NCBI GenBank assembly: GCA_030652315.1
Contig: JAUSAX010000096.1
Span: 1-64,000, forward strand
Length of the DNA stretch: 64,000 nt
Direction of reading: 5' to 3'
Source of the DNA: Afipia sp.
GTDB taxonomy: Bacteria > Pseudomonadota > Alphaproteobacteria > Rhizobiales > Xanthobacteraceae
Positions 45,132 to 56,073 of the stretch are shown one piece after another. Below the pieces are notes generated by a model. It saw only the letters and a program-made list of their open reading frames with translations. It was not told where the DNA came from and did no database searches. Position numbers and translations under genes: made by a program. Numbering within the stretch: position 1 is the stretch's first letter; each line of letters begins with the position of its first letter.

Positions 45132-46688
45132 ATGATCCGTCACATCCTCACCGTATCGACCGGAACGCTGGCGTCGCGCACGCTGGGATTCATCCGCGAC
45201 GCCCTGATCGCGGCGCTGCTCGGCGCCGGCCCGATCGCAGACGCGTTTCTGGTCGCCTTCCAGTTCATCAATGTGACGCGCCGCTCATTCACCGAGGGCG
45301 CGCTGAACGCGGCGCTGGTGCCACATTATCTGCGCGTGCGGGAATCCGAAGGCGCGGCCGCGGCCGCGGCCTTCGCCGGACGCGTGCTCGGCACCGTCAG
45401 TCTCATTCTGATCGGCATCGCGCTGGTGCTGACCTTGCTGATGCCGCTCGTGATCGCGGTGCTGGCGCCCGGGTTTGTCGGCCGTGAAACGCTGCAGTTC
45501 GCCATCACCGACGCACGGCTGATGATGCCCTATTTCGCGTTCGTCGGTCCCTCCATCGTGATGATAGGCGTCCTGAACGCCGAACACCGTTTCATGCTCA
45601 CCGCGTTTTCGCCGGTGCTGTTCAACATCACCATGATCGTCGTGCTGGTCGTGCTGCTGGTCTGGCGACACGATCCGTTGTTCTCGGCCACCGTGATCGC
45701 AGGCGCGGTCGGCGTCGCCGGCTGTCTGCAAATGCTGATTCTGATCCAGCGCAGGCCGTGGCGCGACGGCATCGCCACGCCGATACGGATTTCATTCGAC
45801 CCGCAGATTCGCGGGTTTCTGCGCAAGGGCATTCCCGGCATGGTGGCCAACGCCGGCCCGCAATTCCTGATCGTCGGCGGCGCCATCATCGCCTCAAGCA
45901 CGCCCGCCGCGGTGTCGTGGCTCTATTTCGCCAACCGCCTGATCGAACTGCCGCTCGGCATGGTGGGCGTGGCAATGGGCACGGTGCTGGTGCCGGAACT
46001 CACCCGCGCCATCCGCAGCGGTGACCGTCAGGCCCTGATGCAGGCCGAATCCCGCGGGGCTGAACTCGCGACCGCGCTGGTCTTGCCAGCGACGCTCGGC
46101 CTGATCCTGCTCAGCGAACCGATCATCCGCGTGCTGTTCGAGCGCGGCGCATTCACGCCGGCGGACACTGTTGCCACTGCGCAGGCGCTCTCGATTCTCG
46201 CCCTTGGCCTGCCCGCCCACGTTCTGGTGAAGGTGCTGGCACCAGCGTTCTTCGCACGCGAGGACACCAAGACTCCACTGGCTGCTACACTGCTCGGCAT
46301 CGCAACGGCGGTGGTTTGCGGATTGTTCTTCGGACACGCCTATGGCGCGAGCGGCGTCGCCGCAAGTATCTCGCTCGGCGCATGGTTCTGCGCCGCCGTG
46401 CTGGCCTGGCGCGGCGCGGCAACCTTCGGCTTCTCCATCGACGCCACCGCGCGGCGGCGACTGCCGCGCATCGCGATGTGCGCGGCGGCGATGGGCGCGA
46501 TGCTTTTTCTGGCCGAATCCTTCGTGTCGCCGGTGACGGCAACGGCGGGCTTTGCGGCCCAGATCACCATTCTCGGCGGGCTGGTGGCGGCCGGCGTTTC
46601 GTTCTACGGCCTGCTGCTGGACCTGTTCGGCGTGGTGAGCTGGGGTGAAGCCATCAGCAATTTGCGCGATGGCGGCTTGCGCGGGTAG
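45132..46688 (+). CDS. murJ: lipid II flippase MurJ
   Basis: A 518-residue inner-membrane protein with about fourteen predicted membrane segments; it moves the peptidoglycan precursor lipid II across the membrane. The N-terminus (TVSTGTLASRTLGFIRDALI) and ADAFLVAFQFINVTRRSFTEGALN are strong MurJ signatures, with an additional GAFTPADTVATAQAL segment. Directly upstream in the opposite direction is adenosine kinase; trpS follows. Confidence 0.95.
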   Translation: MIRHILTVSTGTLASRTLGFIRDALIAALLGAGPIADAFLVAFQFINVTRRSFTEGALNAALVPHYLRVRESEGAAAAAAFAGRVLGTVSLILIGIALVLTLLMPLVIAVLAPGFVGRETLQFAITDARLMMPYFAFVGPSIVMIGVLNAEHRFMLTAFSPVLFNITMIVVLVVLLVWRHDPLFSATVIAGAVGVAGCLQMLILIQRRPWRDGIATPIRISFDPQIRGFLRKGIPGMVANAGPQFLIVGGAIIASSTPAAVSWLYFANRLIELPLGMVGVAMGTVLVPELTRAIRSGDRQALMQAESRGAELATALVLPATLGLILLSEPIIRVLFERGAFTPADTVATAQALSILALGLPAHVLVKVLAPAFFAREDTKTPLAATLLGIATAVVCGLFFGHAYGASGVAASISLGAWFCAAVLAWRGAATFGFSIDATARRRLPRIAMCAAAMGAMLFLAESFVSPVTATAGFAAQITILGGLVAAGVSFYGLLLDLFGVVSWGEAISNLRDGGLRG

Positions 46689-46714
46689 CGCTCGCACGGC
46701 CCGGCTCTTTTGAC

Positions 46715-46758
46715 GCGTTTTCTTCACGCGAACCGGTATTCACTTCGCTCGAAAACGC
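46715..46758. repeat. palindromic intergenic element between murJ and trpS
   Basis: GCGTTTTC (46715-46722) and GAAAACGC (46751-46758) are perfect complements; inside, GCGAA and TTCGC pair around CCGGTATTCAC. This motif (GCGAACCGGT flanked by GAAAACGC) is one I associate with intergenic repeats of this bacterial group. It could also act as a processing or termination structure after murJ. Confidence 0.6.
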
Positions 46759-46815
46759 TATAAAGACGCGCATTCAAAGGACGGCTGCCGGACGGGCGGC
46801 ACAGGAACGAGTAAA

Positions 46816-47853
46816 ATGGCTGCAAAAGAACTGGTTTTTTCGGGCGTCCAACCGACGGGCAATCTGCACCTCGGCAACTATCTTGGCGCTATCGTCAACT
46901 TCGTCAAACTCCAGGACACCCACAACTGCATCTACTGCGTGGTGGACCTGCATGCCATTACCGTCTGGCAGGATCCGGCCGAACTGACGCGCACGATCCG
47001 CGAGGTCACCGCGGCCTTCATCGCCAGCGGTATCGATCCGAAGAAGCACATCGTCTTCAACCAGAGCCAGGTCTCCGAGCACGCCGAACTCGCCTGGGTG
47101 TTCAACTGTGTGGCGCGGCTGGGCTGGCTGAACCGCATGACCCAGTTCAAGGAGAAGGCCGGCAAGGACCGCGAGAATGCATCGGTCGGCCTCTACGCTT
47201 ATCCGAATCTGATGGCTGCGGACATTCTCGTCTATCGCGCGACCCATGTGCCGGTCGGCGAAGACCAGAAACAGCATCTGGAACTGGCGCGCGACATCGC
47301 GCAGAAATTCAACAACGACTTTTCCGACTCGATCCGCGCGCACGATTTCGGCGAGAAATTCTTCCCGATGCCGGAGCCGCTGATCACCGGCCCCGCCACG
47401 CGCGTGATGTCACTGCGCGATGGCACCAAGAAAATGTCGAAATCGGATCCCTCCGATTATTCGCGCATCAACCTCACCGACGATGCCGACAGCATCGCGC
47501 AAAAAGTCCGCAAGGCGAAAACCGATCCGGAGCCGTTGCCGAGCGAGGAAGAGGGCCTGAAGAACCGTCCCGAGGCCGACAACCTGGTCGGCATCTATGC
47601 TGCGTTGTCGGGGCAGTCACGGCCGGACGTGCTGCGAGAATTCGGCGGCGGACAGTTCTCGGGCTTCAAGTCGACGCTGGTCGATCTCGCGGTTTCGAAA
47701 CTTGGACCGATCGGCGCGGAAATGAAGAAACTGACGCAGGACACCGCCTACGTGGATGCCGTCCTAGCCGACGGCGCAGACCGGGCCCGCGTCATCGCTT
47801 CTGAGACCATGAACGCGGTGAAGGACATCGTTGGCTTGATCCGGAAGAAGTAA
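46816..47853 (+). CDS. trpS: tryptophan-tRNA ligase
   Basis: A class I aminoacyl-tRNA synthetase of 345 residues charging tRNA-Trp. The HIGH-type motif is HLGNY near residue 18 and the KMSKS motif is [25 protein letters not shown] and [12 protein letters not shown] are typical of the family. The start is the ATG at 46816. It lies between murJ and a universal stress protein gene on the same strand. Confidence 0.97.
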   Translation: MAAKELVFSGVQPTGNLHLGNYLGAIVNFVKLQDTHNCIYCVVDLHAITVWQDPAELTRTIREVTAAFIASGIDPKKHIVFNQSQVSEHAELAWVFNCVARLGWLNRMTQFKEKAGKDRENASVGLYAYPNLMAADILVYRATHVPVGEDQKQHLELARDIAQKFNNDFSDSIRAHDFGEKFFPMPEPLITGPATRVMSLRDGTKKMSKSDPSDYSRINLTDDADSIAQKVRKAKTDPEPLPSEEEGLKNRPEADNLVGIYAALSGQSRPDVLREFGGGQFSGFKSTLVDLAVSKLGPIGAEMKKLTQDTAYVDAVLADGADRARVIASETMNAVKDIVGLIRKK

Positions 47854-47991
47854 CCTCGTTCGCAATCGTGTTGGCCGGACATAGCCGGCCCTTCACGAAC
47901 TCGCGAATCAAGTTCCGTCAAGTCCCTTCTCAACTTGTCGGCGCGCCCTCGCGCGTGGCAGCATGACGCCGGTTCATCATCCGGGACATGC

Positions 47992-48486
47992 ATGAGCAGC
48001 CAGCGACGAAGTTACGAGCAGGGCCACAAGCCGAAATGTCTTGTCGTCGTTGACGACACCGCGGAGGGCGACCGCGCGGTGTATTACGCAAGCCGCTGGG
48101 CGGTCCGTGTCGGCGGCGGCGTGGTGATGCTGCGTGTCATCGATACCGGCGACCGCAACCAGCAATGGCTCGGCGTGGCCGACATCATGCGCGCGGAAGC
48201 CGAGGAGATTGCGAACGCGGCGCTCGACCGCGCCTCGGGTCGCGCCAATGGCATCGCAGCCATCACCCCGGAACGCGTGATCCGCGAAGGCGATCCCGGC
48301 GAGCAGATTCTCGACGTCATCGACAAGGACGTCGATATTGCGATGCTCGTCCTTGCCGCCAGCGCCGGCGCCGAGGGGCCGGGCCCGATCATCACCATTC
48401 TGGCCAAAACCGCCGGGACATTTCCAATCCCGATCACCGTGGTGCCCGGGAACCTCAGCGATATCGACCTCGACGCGCTGTCATAA
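47992..48486 (+). CDS. universal stress protein (UspA family)
   Basis: A 164-residue single-domain protein. After a basic N-terminus, KCLVVVDDTAEGDRAVYYA begins the Usp fold; the C-terminal region has a strand-turn pattern but no clear G-2x-G-9x-G(S/T) ATP motif, so it may be a non-ATP-binding member. The ATG at 47992 is preferred over an in-frame start at 47935. It is located 138 bases after trpS. Confidence 0.85.
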   Translation: MSSQRRSYEQGHKPKCLVVVDDTAEGDRAVYYASRWAVRVGGGVVMLRVIDTGDRNQQWLGVADIMRAEAEEIANAALDRASGRANGIAAITPERVIREGDPGEQILDVIDKDVDIAMLVLAASAGAEGPGPIITILAKTAGTFPIPITVVPGNLSDIDLDALS

Positions 48487-48608
48487 AGGCCGCGAACACC
48501 CGCCATGCGCCCTTGATCGGGCTTTTTCAGCCGCCATCTGTGCTATAGGGACCCCTCACTTAACCCGTTCGCGCCGGCCTTGAACCGGCGATGCGCCGGA
48601 GATTTTCG

Positions 48609-49175
48609 ATGTTTATCCAGACCGAAGCGACCCCCAATCCCGCGACCCTGAAGTTCATTCCCGGCCGTGCCGTGCTCGACAGCGGCACCATGGAATTCAC
48701 CGACCGCGACTCCGCCACCCGCTCGCCGCTGGCCGAACGGCTGTTCGCCGTGCCGGGTGTCACCGGGGTGTTTTACGGCTCCGATTTTGTGACCGTCACC
48801 AAGGACGACAGCGACTGGCAGCACCTCAAGCCGGCGATCCTCGGCGTCATCATGGAACACTATATGTCCGGCGCGCCGCTGCTCGCCGACGGCCAGGTCG
48901 CGGACGGTGACGCACCACACGCCGAGGAATTCTTCAACGAAGCCGACACCGAGACGGTCGCGGTCATCAAGGATCTGCTGGAAACGCGAATTCGCCCGGC
49001 GGTCGCCAGCGACGGCGGCGATATCACCTTCCGCGGCTTCAAGGACGGCATCGTCTATCTCGACATGAAGGGCTCCTGCGCCGGTTGCCCGTCGTCAACC
49101 GCAACGCTGAAGCACGGCATCCAGAACCTGCTGAAACACTTCATTCCGGATGTGGTCGAAGTCCGGCCGATGTGA
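48609..49175 (+). CDS. NifU family iron-sulfur scaffold protein (Nfu type)
   Basis: A 188-residue protein that carries and delivers Fe-S clusters. The N-terminal Nfu domain begins MFIQTEATPNPATLKFIPG. The C-terminal NifU-like domain has the cluster-binding CxxC as Cys157 and Cys160 (KGSCAGCPSS). Length and order match mitochondrial-type NFU1 proteins of alphaproteobacteria. The ATG at 48609 is chosen over an in-frame start six codons upstream. Confidence 0.94.
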   Translation: MFIQTEATPNPATLKFIPGRAVLDSGTMEFTDRDSATRSPLAERLFAVPGVTGVFYGSDFVTVTKDDSDWQHLKPAILGVIMEHYMSGAPLLADGQVADGDAPHAEEFFNEADTETVAVIKDLLETRIRPAVASDGGDITFRGFKDGIVYLDMKGSCAGCPSSTATLKHGIQNLLKHFIPDVVEVRPM

Positions 49176-49210
49176 TCGGCTGAGTTTGAGATTTATTCTA
49201 TCGTTACGTC

Positions 49211-49234
49211 ATGGCCGGGCCTCGTCCCGGCCAT
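49211..49234. repeat. short palindrome ATGGCCGGG/CCCGGCCAT before tsaB
   Basis: Nine-base arms around CCTCGT; the same arms as the element at 25199-25221. It lies between the nfu and tsaB genes. Confidence 0.75.
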
Positions 49235-49353
49235 CTCGATTCTTGGGATACAGTGTCTGCAAATCGGGGCACCGGGACAAGCCTGGCGATGGCAGTAGCA
49301 GTTGGCATTCTTAGGCATTCCTCGGAAGCCTCCAACGGTGCTAGATCACTCCC

Positions 49354-50043
49354 ATGATCGTTCTTGCCATCGATACCGCGCTGGACTACTGCGCCGCTGC
49401 CGTCCTGGACGCCGGCGCACGGACCATGATCGCGCACGAAACGCTGGAGATGAAGCGGGGCCACGCCGAGGCGCTGATGCCGCTGATCGCGCGCGTCATG
49501 AAGGCCTCCGGCCTGCGCTATCTCGACCTCGACCGCGTTGCCGTCACCACCGGACCCGGCAGCTTTACGGGATTGCGCGTCGGCATCTCGGCGGCACGCG
49601 GCATCGGCCTCGCCGCCGACAAGCCGGTGATCGGCCTCACCACCCTGTCGGCCTATGTCGCGCCGCTGGTCGCCGAGCAACAGGAGCAACCGATCATCGC
49701 CGCGATCGACGCGCGGCACGACCACGTTTATTTTCAGGTTGTCGCCGGCAACGGTTCAGCCTTGATGCGGCCGGCCGTCGCTCCGATCGAGGACACCTTC
49801 GTGGCGTCACGCTTCGGTGCGCTGCGCATGGTCGGCAATGCCGCGCGCATCCTTGCGGATCGCTGGCCGCGCAACGTACCCGCGCCGTCGTTGGTCGATC
49901 CCAAACCTGGCCCCGACATTGCGTGGGTCGCATGGATCGGAGCCGCCACCGAACCGGACGCCGCACCGCCCAAGCCCTTCTATTTGCGGCTCCCGGACGC
50001 CAAACCGAAGGCCGGCTTTTCCCTGCCGGATGCGCGTACATAA
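49354..50043 (+). CDS. tsaB: tRNA threonylcarbamoyladenosine biosynthesis protein TsaB
   Basis: A 229-residue ASKHA-fold partner of TsaD/TsaE in making the t6A modification of ANN-decoding tRNAs. The start MIVLAIDTALDYCAAAVLD and the motif TTGPGSFTGLRVGISAARG are diagnostic. It is followed 2 bases later by rimI, the usual arrangement. Confidence 0.95.
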   Translation: MIVLAIDTALDYCAAAVLDAGARTMIAHETLEMKRGHAEALMPLIARVMKASGLRYLDLDRVAVTTGPGSFTGLRVGISAARGIGLAADKPVIGLTTLSAYVAPLVAEQQEQPIIAAIDARHDHVYFQVVAGNGSALMRPAVAPIEDTFVASRFGALRMVGNAARILADRWPRNVPAPSLVDPKPGPDIAWVAWIGAATEPDAAPPKPFYLRLPDAKPKAGFSLPDART

Positions 50044-50045
50044 CC

Positions 50046-50552
50046 ATGGCGCGTCTCCCCGCATTTCTCACCGGCTTGTTTCCGCAACTCTTCAAGCGGC
50101 CCGATGCCACGGTCGAGCCTGCGAACCTGCGCGATGCGCCGCGGCTCTCGCAACTGCATCGCGCCTCGTTTCATCGCGGCTGGGGCACCGACGAATTCGA
50201 ACAGATCCTGATCGAGCGTAACGCGCTCGCGCATCGTCTGCGGCTCGGCGGATCCACCATCGGCTTTATCGTGTCGCGCACTGCGGCAGACGAAGCGGAA
50301 ATCCTCTCCGTTGCGGTTGCACAGCCCCATCGCGGACATGGCTTCTCGCGCGACCTGCTGCGCACGCATCTCGGACACCTCGCGGGGCTCGGCCTGAAAA
50401 CCGTGTTTCTCGAAGTCGAGGAAAACAACCGCCCTGCCCGCGCGCTTTATGAACGCGCCGGATTTCGCGTCGTCGGCCGCCGCGAACGGTACTACAAGGA
50501 CGCCAGCGGCGAACAATTGAACGCCGTGGTGATGCAACGAGACTTGTCGTAA
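50046..50552 (+). CDS. rimI: ribosomal-protein-alanine N-acetyltransferase (RimI-like GNAT)
   Basis: A 168-residue acetyltransferase. The acetyl-CoA-binding motif is QPHRGHGFSRDLLRTHL, followed by VFLEVEENNRPARALYERAGF, typical of RimI. The ATG at 50046 comes 2 bases after the tsaB stop. It probably acetylates the N-terminus of ribosomal protein S18; an additional N-terminal stretch of about 25 residues precedes the GNAT fold. Confidence 0.9.
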   Translation: MARLPAFLTGLFPQLFKRPDATVEPANLRDAPRLSQLHRASFHRGWGTDEFEQILIERNALAHRLRLGGSTIGFIVSRTAADEAEILSVAVAQPHRGHGFSRDLLRTHLGHLAGLGLKTVFLEVEENNRPARALYERAGFRVVGRRERYYKDASGEQLNAVVMQRDLS

Positions 50553-50598
50553 GCTCCCTGCGGTGGCAAAACACGCCGTACCCACTGGAACAGACATC

Positions 50599-51048
50599 AT
50601 GACGGCCCTCAAATCCATGCCTCCCGGCAAGCATACGGATATCGAGAAACGCTGCGCCGCAGCCGGCATGCGCATGACCGAGCAGCGCCGCGTTATCGCG
50701 CGCGTGCTGGCGGAGGCCGTGGACCATCCCGACGTCGAGGAACTCTACCGGCGCTGCGTCGCGGTCGATGACAAGATCTCGATCTCGACAGTCTATCGCA
50801 CCGTGAAGCTGTTCGAAGATGCCGGCATTATCGAGCGTCACGATTTCCGCGAGGGCCGCGCCCGCTATGAGCAGGTGCCCGAAAGCCATCACGACCATCT
50901 CATCAATCTGCGCGACGGCAAGGTGATCGAGTTCACCTCCGAGGAAATCGAAAAGCTCCAGACCGAGATCGCGCGCAAGCTCGGCTACAAGCTGGTCGAT
51001 CACCGGCTCGAGCTCTATTGCGTGCCGCTGGACGACGACAAGACTTGA
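50599..51048 (+). CDS. fur: Fur family transcriptional regulator (Fur/Mur)
   Basis: A 149-residue metal-responsive repressor. The winged helix includes MTEQRRVIARVLAEA and ISTVYRTVKLFEDAGI. The metal-site cluster is HHDH (97-100), followed by DHRLELYCVP. The structural CxxC zinc pairs of E. coli Fur are absent, as known for Bradyrhizobium Fur and rhizobial Mur. The ATG at 50599 is preferred over a GTG at 50563. It follows rimI and is coupled to the HAD gene. It may answer to manganese or iron. Confidence 0.93.
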   Translation: MTALKSMPPGKHTDIEKRCAAAGMRMTEQRRVIARVLAEAVDHPDVEELYRRCVAVDDKISISTVYRTVKLFEDAGIIERHDFREGRARYEQVPESHHDHLINLRDGKVIEFTSEEIEKLQTEIARKLGYKLVDHRLELYCVPLDDDKT

Positions 51049-51743
51049 GCACTTCCTCCATTTACGACCTTATCATCTTCGATTGCGACGGCGTGCTCGT
51101 CGATAGCGAGGCGCTGGCATGCGTGGTCCATGCCGATGTGCTGACACAGCACGGCTACGCAATCTCCCCCGAGCAGGTGCACGATCGTTTCCTCGGGCGT
51201 TCCGCGCGTGAGGCAAGGCTGGAAGTCGAGACCGAACTCGGCCGCGCCTTTCCTGACGCCTATACCGCGCAATTGAAAGCGACGATCGACCGCGTGTTCG
51301 GCGAACAGCTGCAGCCGGTTCCACACATCGCCGACACGCTCGGCAGATTGTCCCAGCGCATCTGCGTGGCGTCGTCCGGCACACCCACGCGGATTCGCAG
51401 CAGCCTTGGCACCACCGGACTGCTCGACCGCTTCGACCCACACCTGTTCTCTGCGATGCAGGTCGATCGCGGCAAGCCTGCGCCGGATCTGTTTCTGTTT
51501 GCCGCCGCGCAAATGAATACGCCGCCGGCGCTATGCGTCGTGGTCGAGGACAGCGTGCCCGGCGTCACCGCCGCGCGCGCCGCGAAAATGACCGTGATCG
51601 GATTTACCGGCGGCAGCCACTGCCGCCCTGGCGACGCGGACCGGTTGCGTGCCGCTGGCGCCGCAATCGTCATCGACGACATGCGGGCGTTGCCCGCTCT
51701 GATTGCGCAAAGCCTCAATCGCGATGAAATAAGCGCCATTTAA
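51045..51743 (+). CDS. HAD family hydrolase (phosphoglycolate phosphatase/beta-PGM-like)
   Basis: A 232-residue phosphatase of the haloacid dehalogenase superfamily. Motif I is DCDGVLVDSE, motif II is in CVASSGTPTRIRSSL, the lysine is in DRGKPAPDLFLFAA, and motif IV is VVVEDSVPGVTAARAAKM. Start: a TTG at 51045 that overlaps the fur stop (TTGA); another TTG at 51018 is possible. The substrate is unclear; the fold fits small phosphosugars. Confidence 0.88.
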   Translation: MSTSSIYDLIIFDCDGVLVDSEALACVVHADVLTQHGYAISPEQVHDRFLGRSAREARLEVETELGRAFPDAYTAQLKATIDRVFGEQLQPVPHIADTLGRLSQRICVASSGTPTRIRSSLGTTGLLDRFDPHLFSAMQVDRGKPAPDLFLFAAAQMNTPPALCVVVEDSVPGVTAARAAKMTVIGFTGGSHCRPGDADRLRAAGAAIVIDDMRALPALIAQSLNRDEISAI

Positions 51744-51913
51744 GGCCGCAGCGCCAACCCGTGAACGCCGGTTTTCGGAAAAACCTCGCTAAAACAACAA
51801 GATAGACTATTTTCCGAGCGCTCCGACAATGACTCCGTCGCTGGATTTCATGGTCCTTTATCTATATTTGAAGCGCCAGAGAGCGGCCCGGCGCGCCGCC
51901 ATTCAGGATTTCG

Positions 51914-53332
<1,419 letters not shown>

Positions 53333-53336
53333 ACCC

Positions 53337-54386
53337 TTGCCAAAAAGCGCATCGGATTCGCCGACACTCGCCCCCAGCCGCAAGCACGACGTTCAGACCC
53401 CGCACGAAGCCCAGATCGTCGTCGCCTTCGACGACAATGGCGCCGCCTCCGCCCTGGTCGGTCCTTACGGACAAAACCTCGCCTTGATCGAACGCCGGCT
53501 TGGGGTGGTCGCCGACTCGCGCGGCAATCACATCACCATCGCCGGATCGCGCGACGGCTGCGACGCTGCACGGCGGGTGCTCGAAATGCTCTATGAGCAG
53601 GCTATGCGCAGCCAGGATATCGCGCAGGGTGATGTCGAAGGCGCAATCCGCGCCGTCATTGCCCAGGGCTCGCTGTTCGAGTTCGATCCGAAGACTGCAA
53701 AATCGCAGTTCGAGGAAATCAATCTGCGCAAGCGCCCCGTGCGCGCCAGAACAGCCGCGCAGGATGCCTATATCCGCGCACTGAAACGTCATGAACTGGT
53801 GTTCGGCATCGGCCCCGCCGGCACCGGAAAAACATGGCTGGCCGTGGCGCAAGCCTGCCAGTTGTTCGAGCGCAAGGAAGTCGATCGCATCATCCTGTCG
53901 CGTCCTGCCGTTGAAGCCGGCGAGCGTCTCGGGTTTCTGCCCGGCGACATGCGCGAGAAGGTCGATCCTTATCTGAGGCCGATCTACGACGCGCTGTACG
54001 ACCTGATGGATTCGCGCATCGTCGAGCGCGGCCTGCAAAGCGGTGAAATCGAAATCGCGCCGCTGGCGTTTATGCGCGGCCGCACCCTGACCAACGCAGC
54101 AATCATTCTCGACGAGGCGCAGAACACCACATCGATGCAGATGAAGATGTTCCTGACTCGTTTGGGCGAGAACAGCCGCATGATCATCACCGGCGATCCG
54201 AGCCAGGTCGATCTGCCTAACGGCCAGCCGTCGGGGCTCGCGGAAGCGGCCAAACTGCTCGACGGGGTCGAAGGCATCACGCAGGTGAAATTCACCGCTC
54301 AGGACGTGATCCGCCATGAACTGGTGGCGCGGATCGTTGCCGCCTATGAGGGCGCGCCGAAGCAGCCCGGCACCGGCAAGCCTTGA
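53337..54386 (+). CDS. phoH: PhoH family protein
   Basis: A 349-residue ATPase with an N-terminal KH-like RNA-binding portion (VGPYGQNLALIERRLGV) and a RecD-like ATPase core: Walker A GPAGTGKT (159-166), Walker B IILDEAQNTTSMQMKMFLTR and ITGDPSQVDLP. It starts with TTG 4 bases after miaB. Linked to ybeY in most bacteria, it is thought to help RNA processing or ribosome maturation. Confidence 0.94.
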   Translation: MPKSASDSPTLAPSRKHDVQTPHEAQIVVAFDDNGAASALVGPYGQNLALIERRLGVVADSRGNHITIAGSRDGCDAARRVLEMLYEQAMRSQDIAQGDVEGAIRAVIAQGSLFEFDPKTAKSQFEEINLRKRPVRARTAAQDAYIRALKRHELVFGIGPAGTGKTWLAVAQACQLFERKEVDRIILSRPAVEAGERLGFLPGDMREKVDPYLRPIYDALYDLMDSRIVERGLQSGEIEIAPLAFMRGRTLTNAAIILDEAQNTTSMQMKMFLTRLGENSRMIITGDPSQVDLPNGQPSGLAEAAKLLDGVEGITQVKFTAQDVIRHELVARIVAAYEGAPKQPGTGKP

Positions 54387-54437
54387 TGCATTGATGAGAG
54401 CAACCGACCTGACCGAACGGCAACCAAGATTATTGAC

Positions 54438-54944
54438 ATGACGTCCGCCGATATTCCCGCGACCGAAGTGCTTGTGACGGCTGACTGCTGGGCCCGCGAG
54501 AGCAGCGCGGAGACCATCATCCACCGCGCTATCGAAACAGCGGCTTCCATGGTCGATGCCGCCACCGGTGACGCCGAGATCGCGGTTATGCTTACCGACG
54601 ATGCCGGCATTCGCACCCTCAACAAGAACTGGCGGGGCATCGACAAGCCTACGAACGTCCTGTCGTTTCCGGCGCTGCAGCCGGAGCGCGCGCCCGAAGG
54701 CGATGCGCCGCGGATGCTCGGCGACATCGCGATTGCCTACGAGACCACGCGCAGCGAGGCCGACACCGAGCGCAAGCCGTTCGATCACCACCTCAGCCAT
54801 CTGGCGGTGCACGGTTTCCTGCATCTGATAGGTTACGATCACGAGAACGACGACGATGCCGAGATCATGGAAGGTCTCGAGCGGGAAATTCTTGCGCAGC
54901 TCGGGATTCCCGATCCTTATGCGCATGACGACCAGGTGAACTGA
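54438..54944 (+). CDS. ybeY: endoribonuclease / rRNA maturation factor YbeY
   Basis: A 168-residue metalloprotein. The zinc-binding motif is HGFLHLIGYDH (125-135), preceded by KPTNVLSFPA. YbeY takes part in 16S rRNA 3'-end maturation and ribosome quality control. It lies 51 bases after phoH and 1 base before the CBS-domain gene. Confidence 0.95.
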   Translation: MTSADIPATEVLVTADCWARESSAETIIHRAIETAASMVDAATGDAEIAVMLTDDAGIRTLNKNWRGIDKPTNVLSFPALQPERAPEGDAPRMLGDIAIAYETTRSEADTERKPFDHHLSHLAVHGFLHLIGYDHENDDDAEIMEGLEREILAQLGIPDPYAHDDQVN

Positions 54945-54945
54945 A

Positions 54946-56073
54946 GTGCCCGACTCCCTTGCCGAGAAATCCGACGATAATCCCGATCAGCAACGATCGG
55001 GCAATCTGCCGGTCCCTGTGCAACATGGCGAGGTGCTGCGCCCGTCGTCCGAACTATGGCTGATGCGCGCGCTGCGCACGCTGTTTGGATGGAAGGCAGG
55101 CTCCGCGCGCGCCGACCTTCAGGTGGTGCTCGACGCCACCCCTGACGAAACCAGCTTCACCACGGTCGAGCGCACCATGCTGCGCAACATCCTGGGGCTG
55201 CACGAGCGGCGCATCGCCGACGTCATGGTGCCGCGCGGCGACATCGTCGCAGTCAAACGGGATATCTCGCTCGGCGAGTTAATGAGCCTGTTCGAAAGCG
55301 CGGCCCATTCACGCCTCGTGGTCTACAACGATACGCTCGACGATCCCGAAGGCTTCGTTCATATCCGCGACCTGCTCGCATTCATGACCTCAAAGGCGAA
55401 GGTGCCAGACGAAGTCAACGCCAAGCGCAAGAAACCTTTCCCCGCAGGCCTTGATCTGCGCTCGGTTGATCTGCGCATGCCGCTGTCCAGCGCCGACATC
55501 ATGCGCAAGCTGATCTATGTTCCGCCATCGATGCCCGCCATTGATCTGCTGGCGCAGATGCAGGCGACGCGCATCCATCTCGCGCTGGTGGTCGATGAAT
55601 ACGGCGGCACCGACGGTCTGGTCTCGATCGAGGACATCGTCGAACTGGTGGTCGGCGAAATCGATGACGAGCACGACAGCGATGAGCCGGCGTCCGTGGT
55701 GCGGCAATCCGACGGATCGTTCATCGCCGACGCGCGCGCCAGCCTTGAGGATGTGCAATCCGTGGTCGGCGAGGAATTCGATACCGGTGAAGCGGGTGAA
55801 GAGGTCGATACGCTCGGCGGCTATCTGGTGACGCAGGTCGGCCGTTTGCCGGTGCGCGGCGAGATCATCGCGGGGCCCGGCGAATTCGAGATCGAAGTGC
55901 TTGATGCGGACCCCCGCCGCGTCAAACGCGTGCGCATCGGAACACGCAAGGATCGCTCCAATCTGCGCCATCGGGAACTGCGCCGTCGCGAGGCGGCGAA
56001 TGATGCCGCGCAGGCTCAGGCCAACGATCCCGCCAATCCGGCGTCATCCAGCGATGGCGCCGACAGCCGATGA
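54946..56073 (+). CDS. hemolysin/CorC family CBS-domain protein
   Basis: A 375-residue protein with two CBS domains (about 85-225; [20 protein letters not shown] and [18 protein letters not shown]) and a CorC-HlyC transporter-associated domain near the C-terminus. No membrane segment is seen, so it is the soluble CorC type, linked in E. coli to Mg/Co homeostasis and Lnt function. The start is GTG at 54946 and the stop overlaps lnt by 4 bases. A short Ala-rich tail ends the protein. Confidence 0.92.
   Translation: MPDSLAEKSDDNPDQQRSGNLPVPVQHGEVLRPSSELWLMRALRTLFGWKAGSARADLQVVLDATPDETSFTTVERTMLRNILGLHERRIADVMVPRGDIVAVKRDISLGELMSLFESAAHSRLVVYNDTLDDPEGFVHIRDLLAFMTSKAKVPDEVNAKRKKPFPAGLDLRSVDLRMPLSSADIMRKLIYVPPSMPAIDLLAQMQATRIHLALVVDEYGGTDGLVSIEDIVELVVGEIDDEHDSDEPASVVRQSDGSFIADARASLEDVQSVVGEEFDTGEAGEEVDTLGGYLVTQVGRLPVRGEIIAGPGEFEIEVLDADPRRVKRVRIGTRKDRSNLRHRELRRREAANDAAQAQANDPANPASSSDGADSR

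Noticed and set aside
48509-48527. Terminator after the universal stress protein gene
   Set aside because: Only a 4-bp GCCC/GGGC stem before the T-run; too weak to call.
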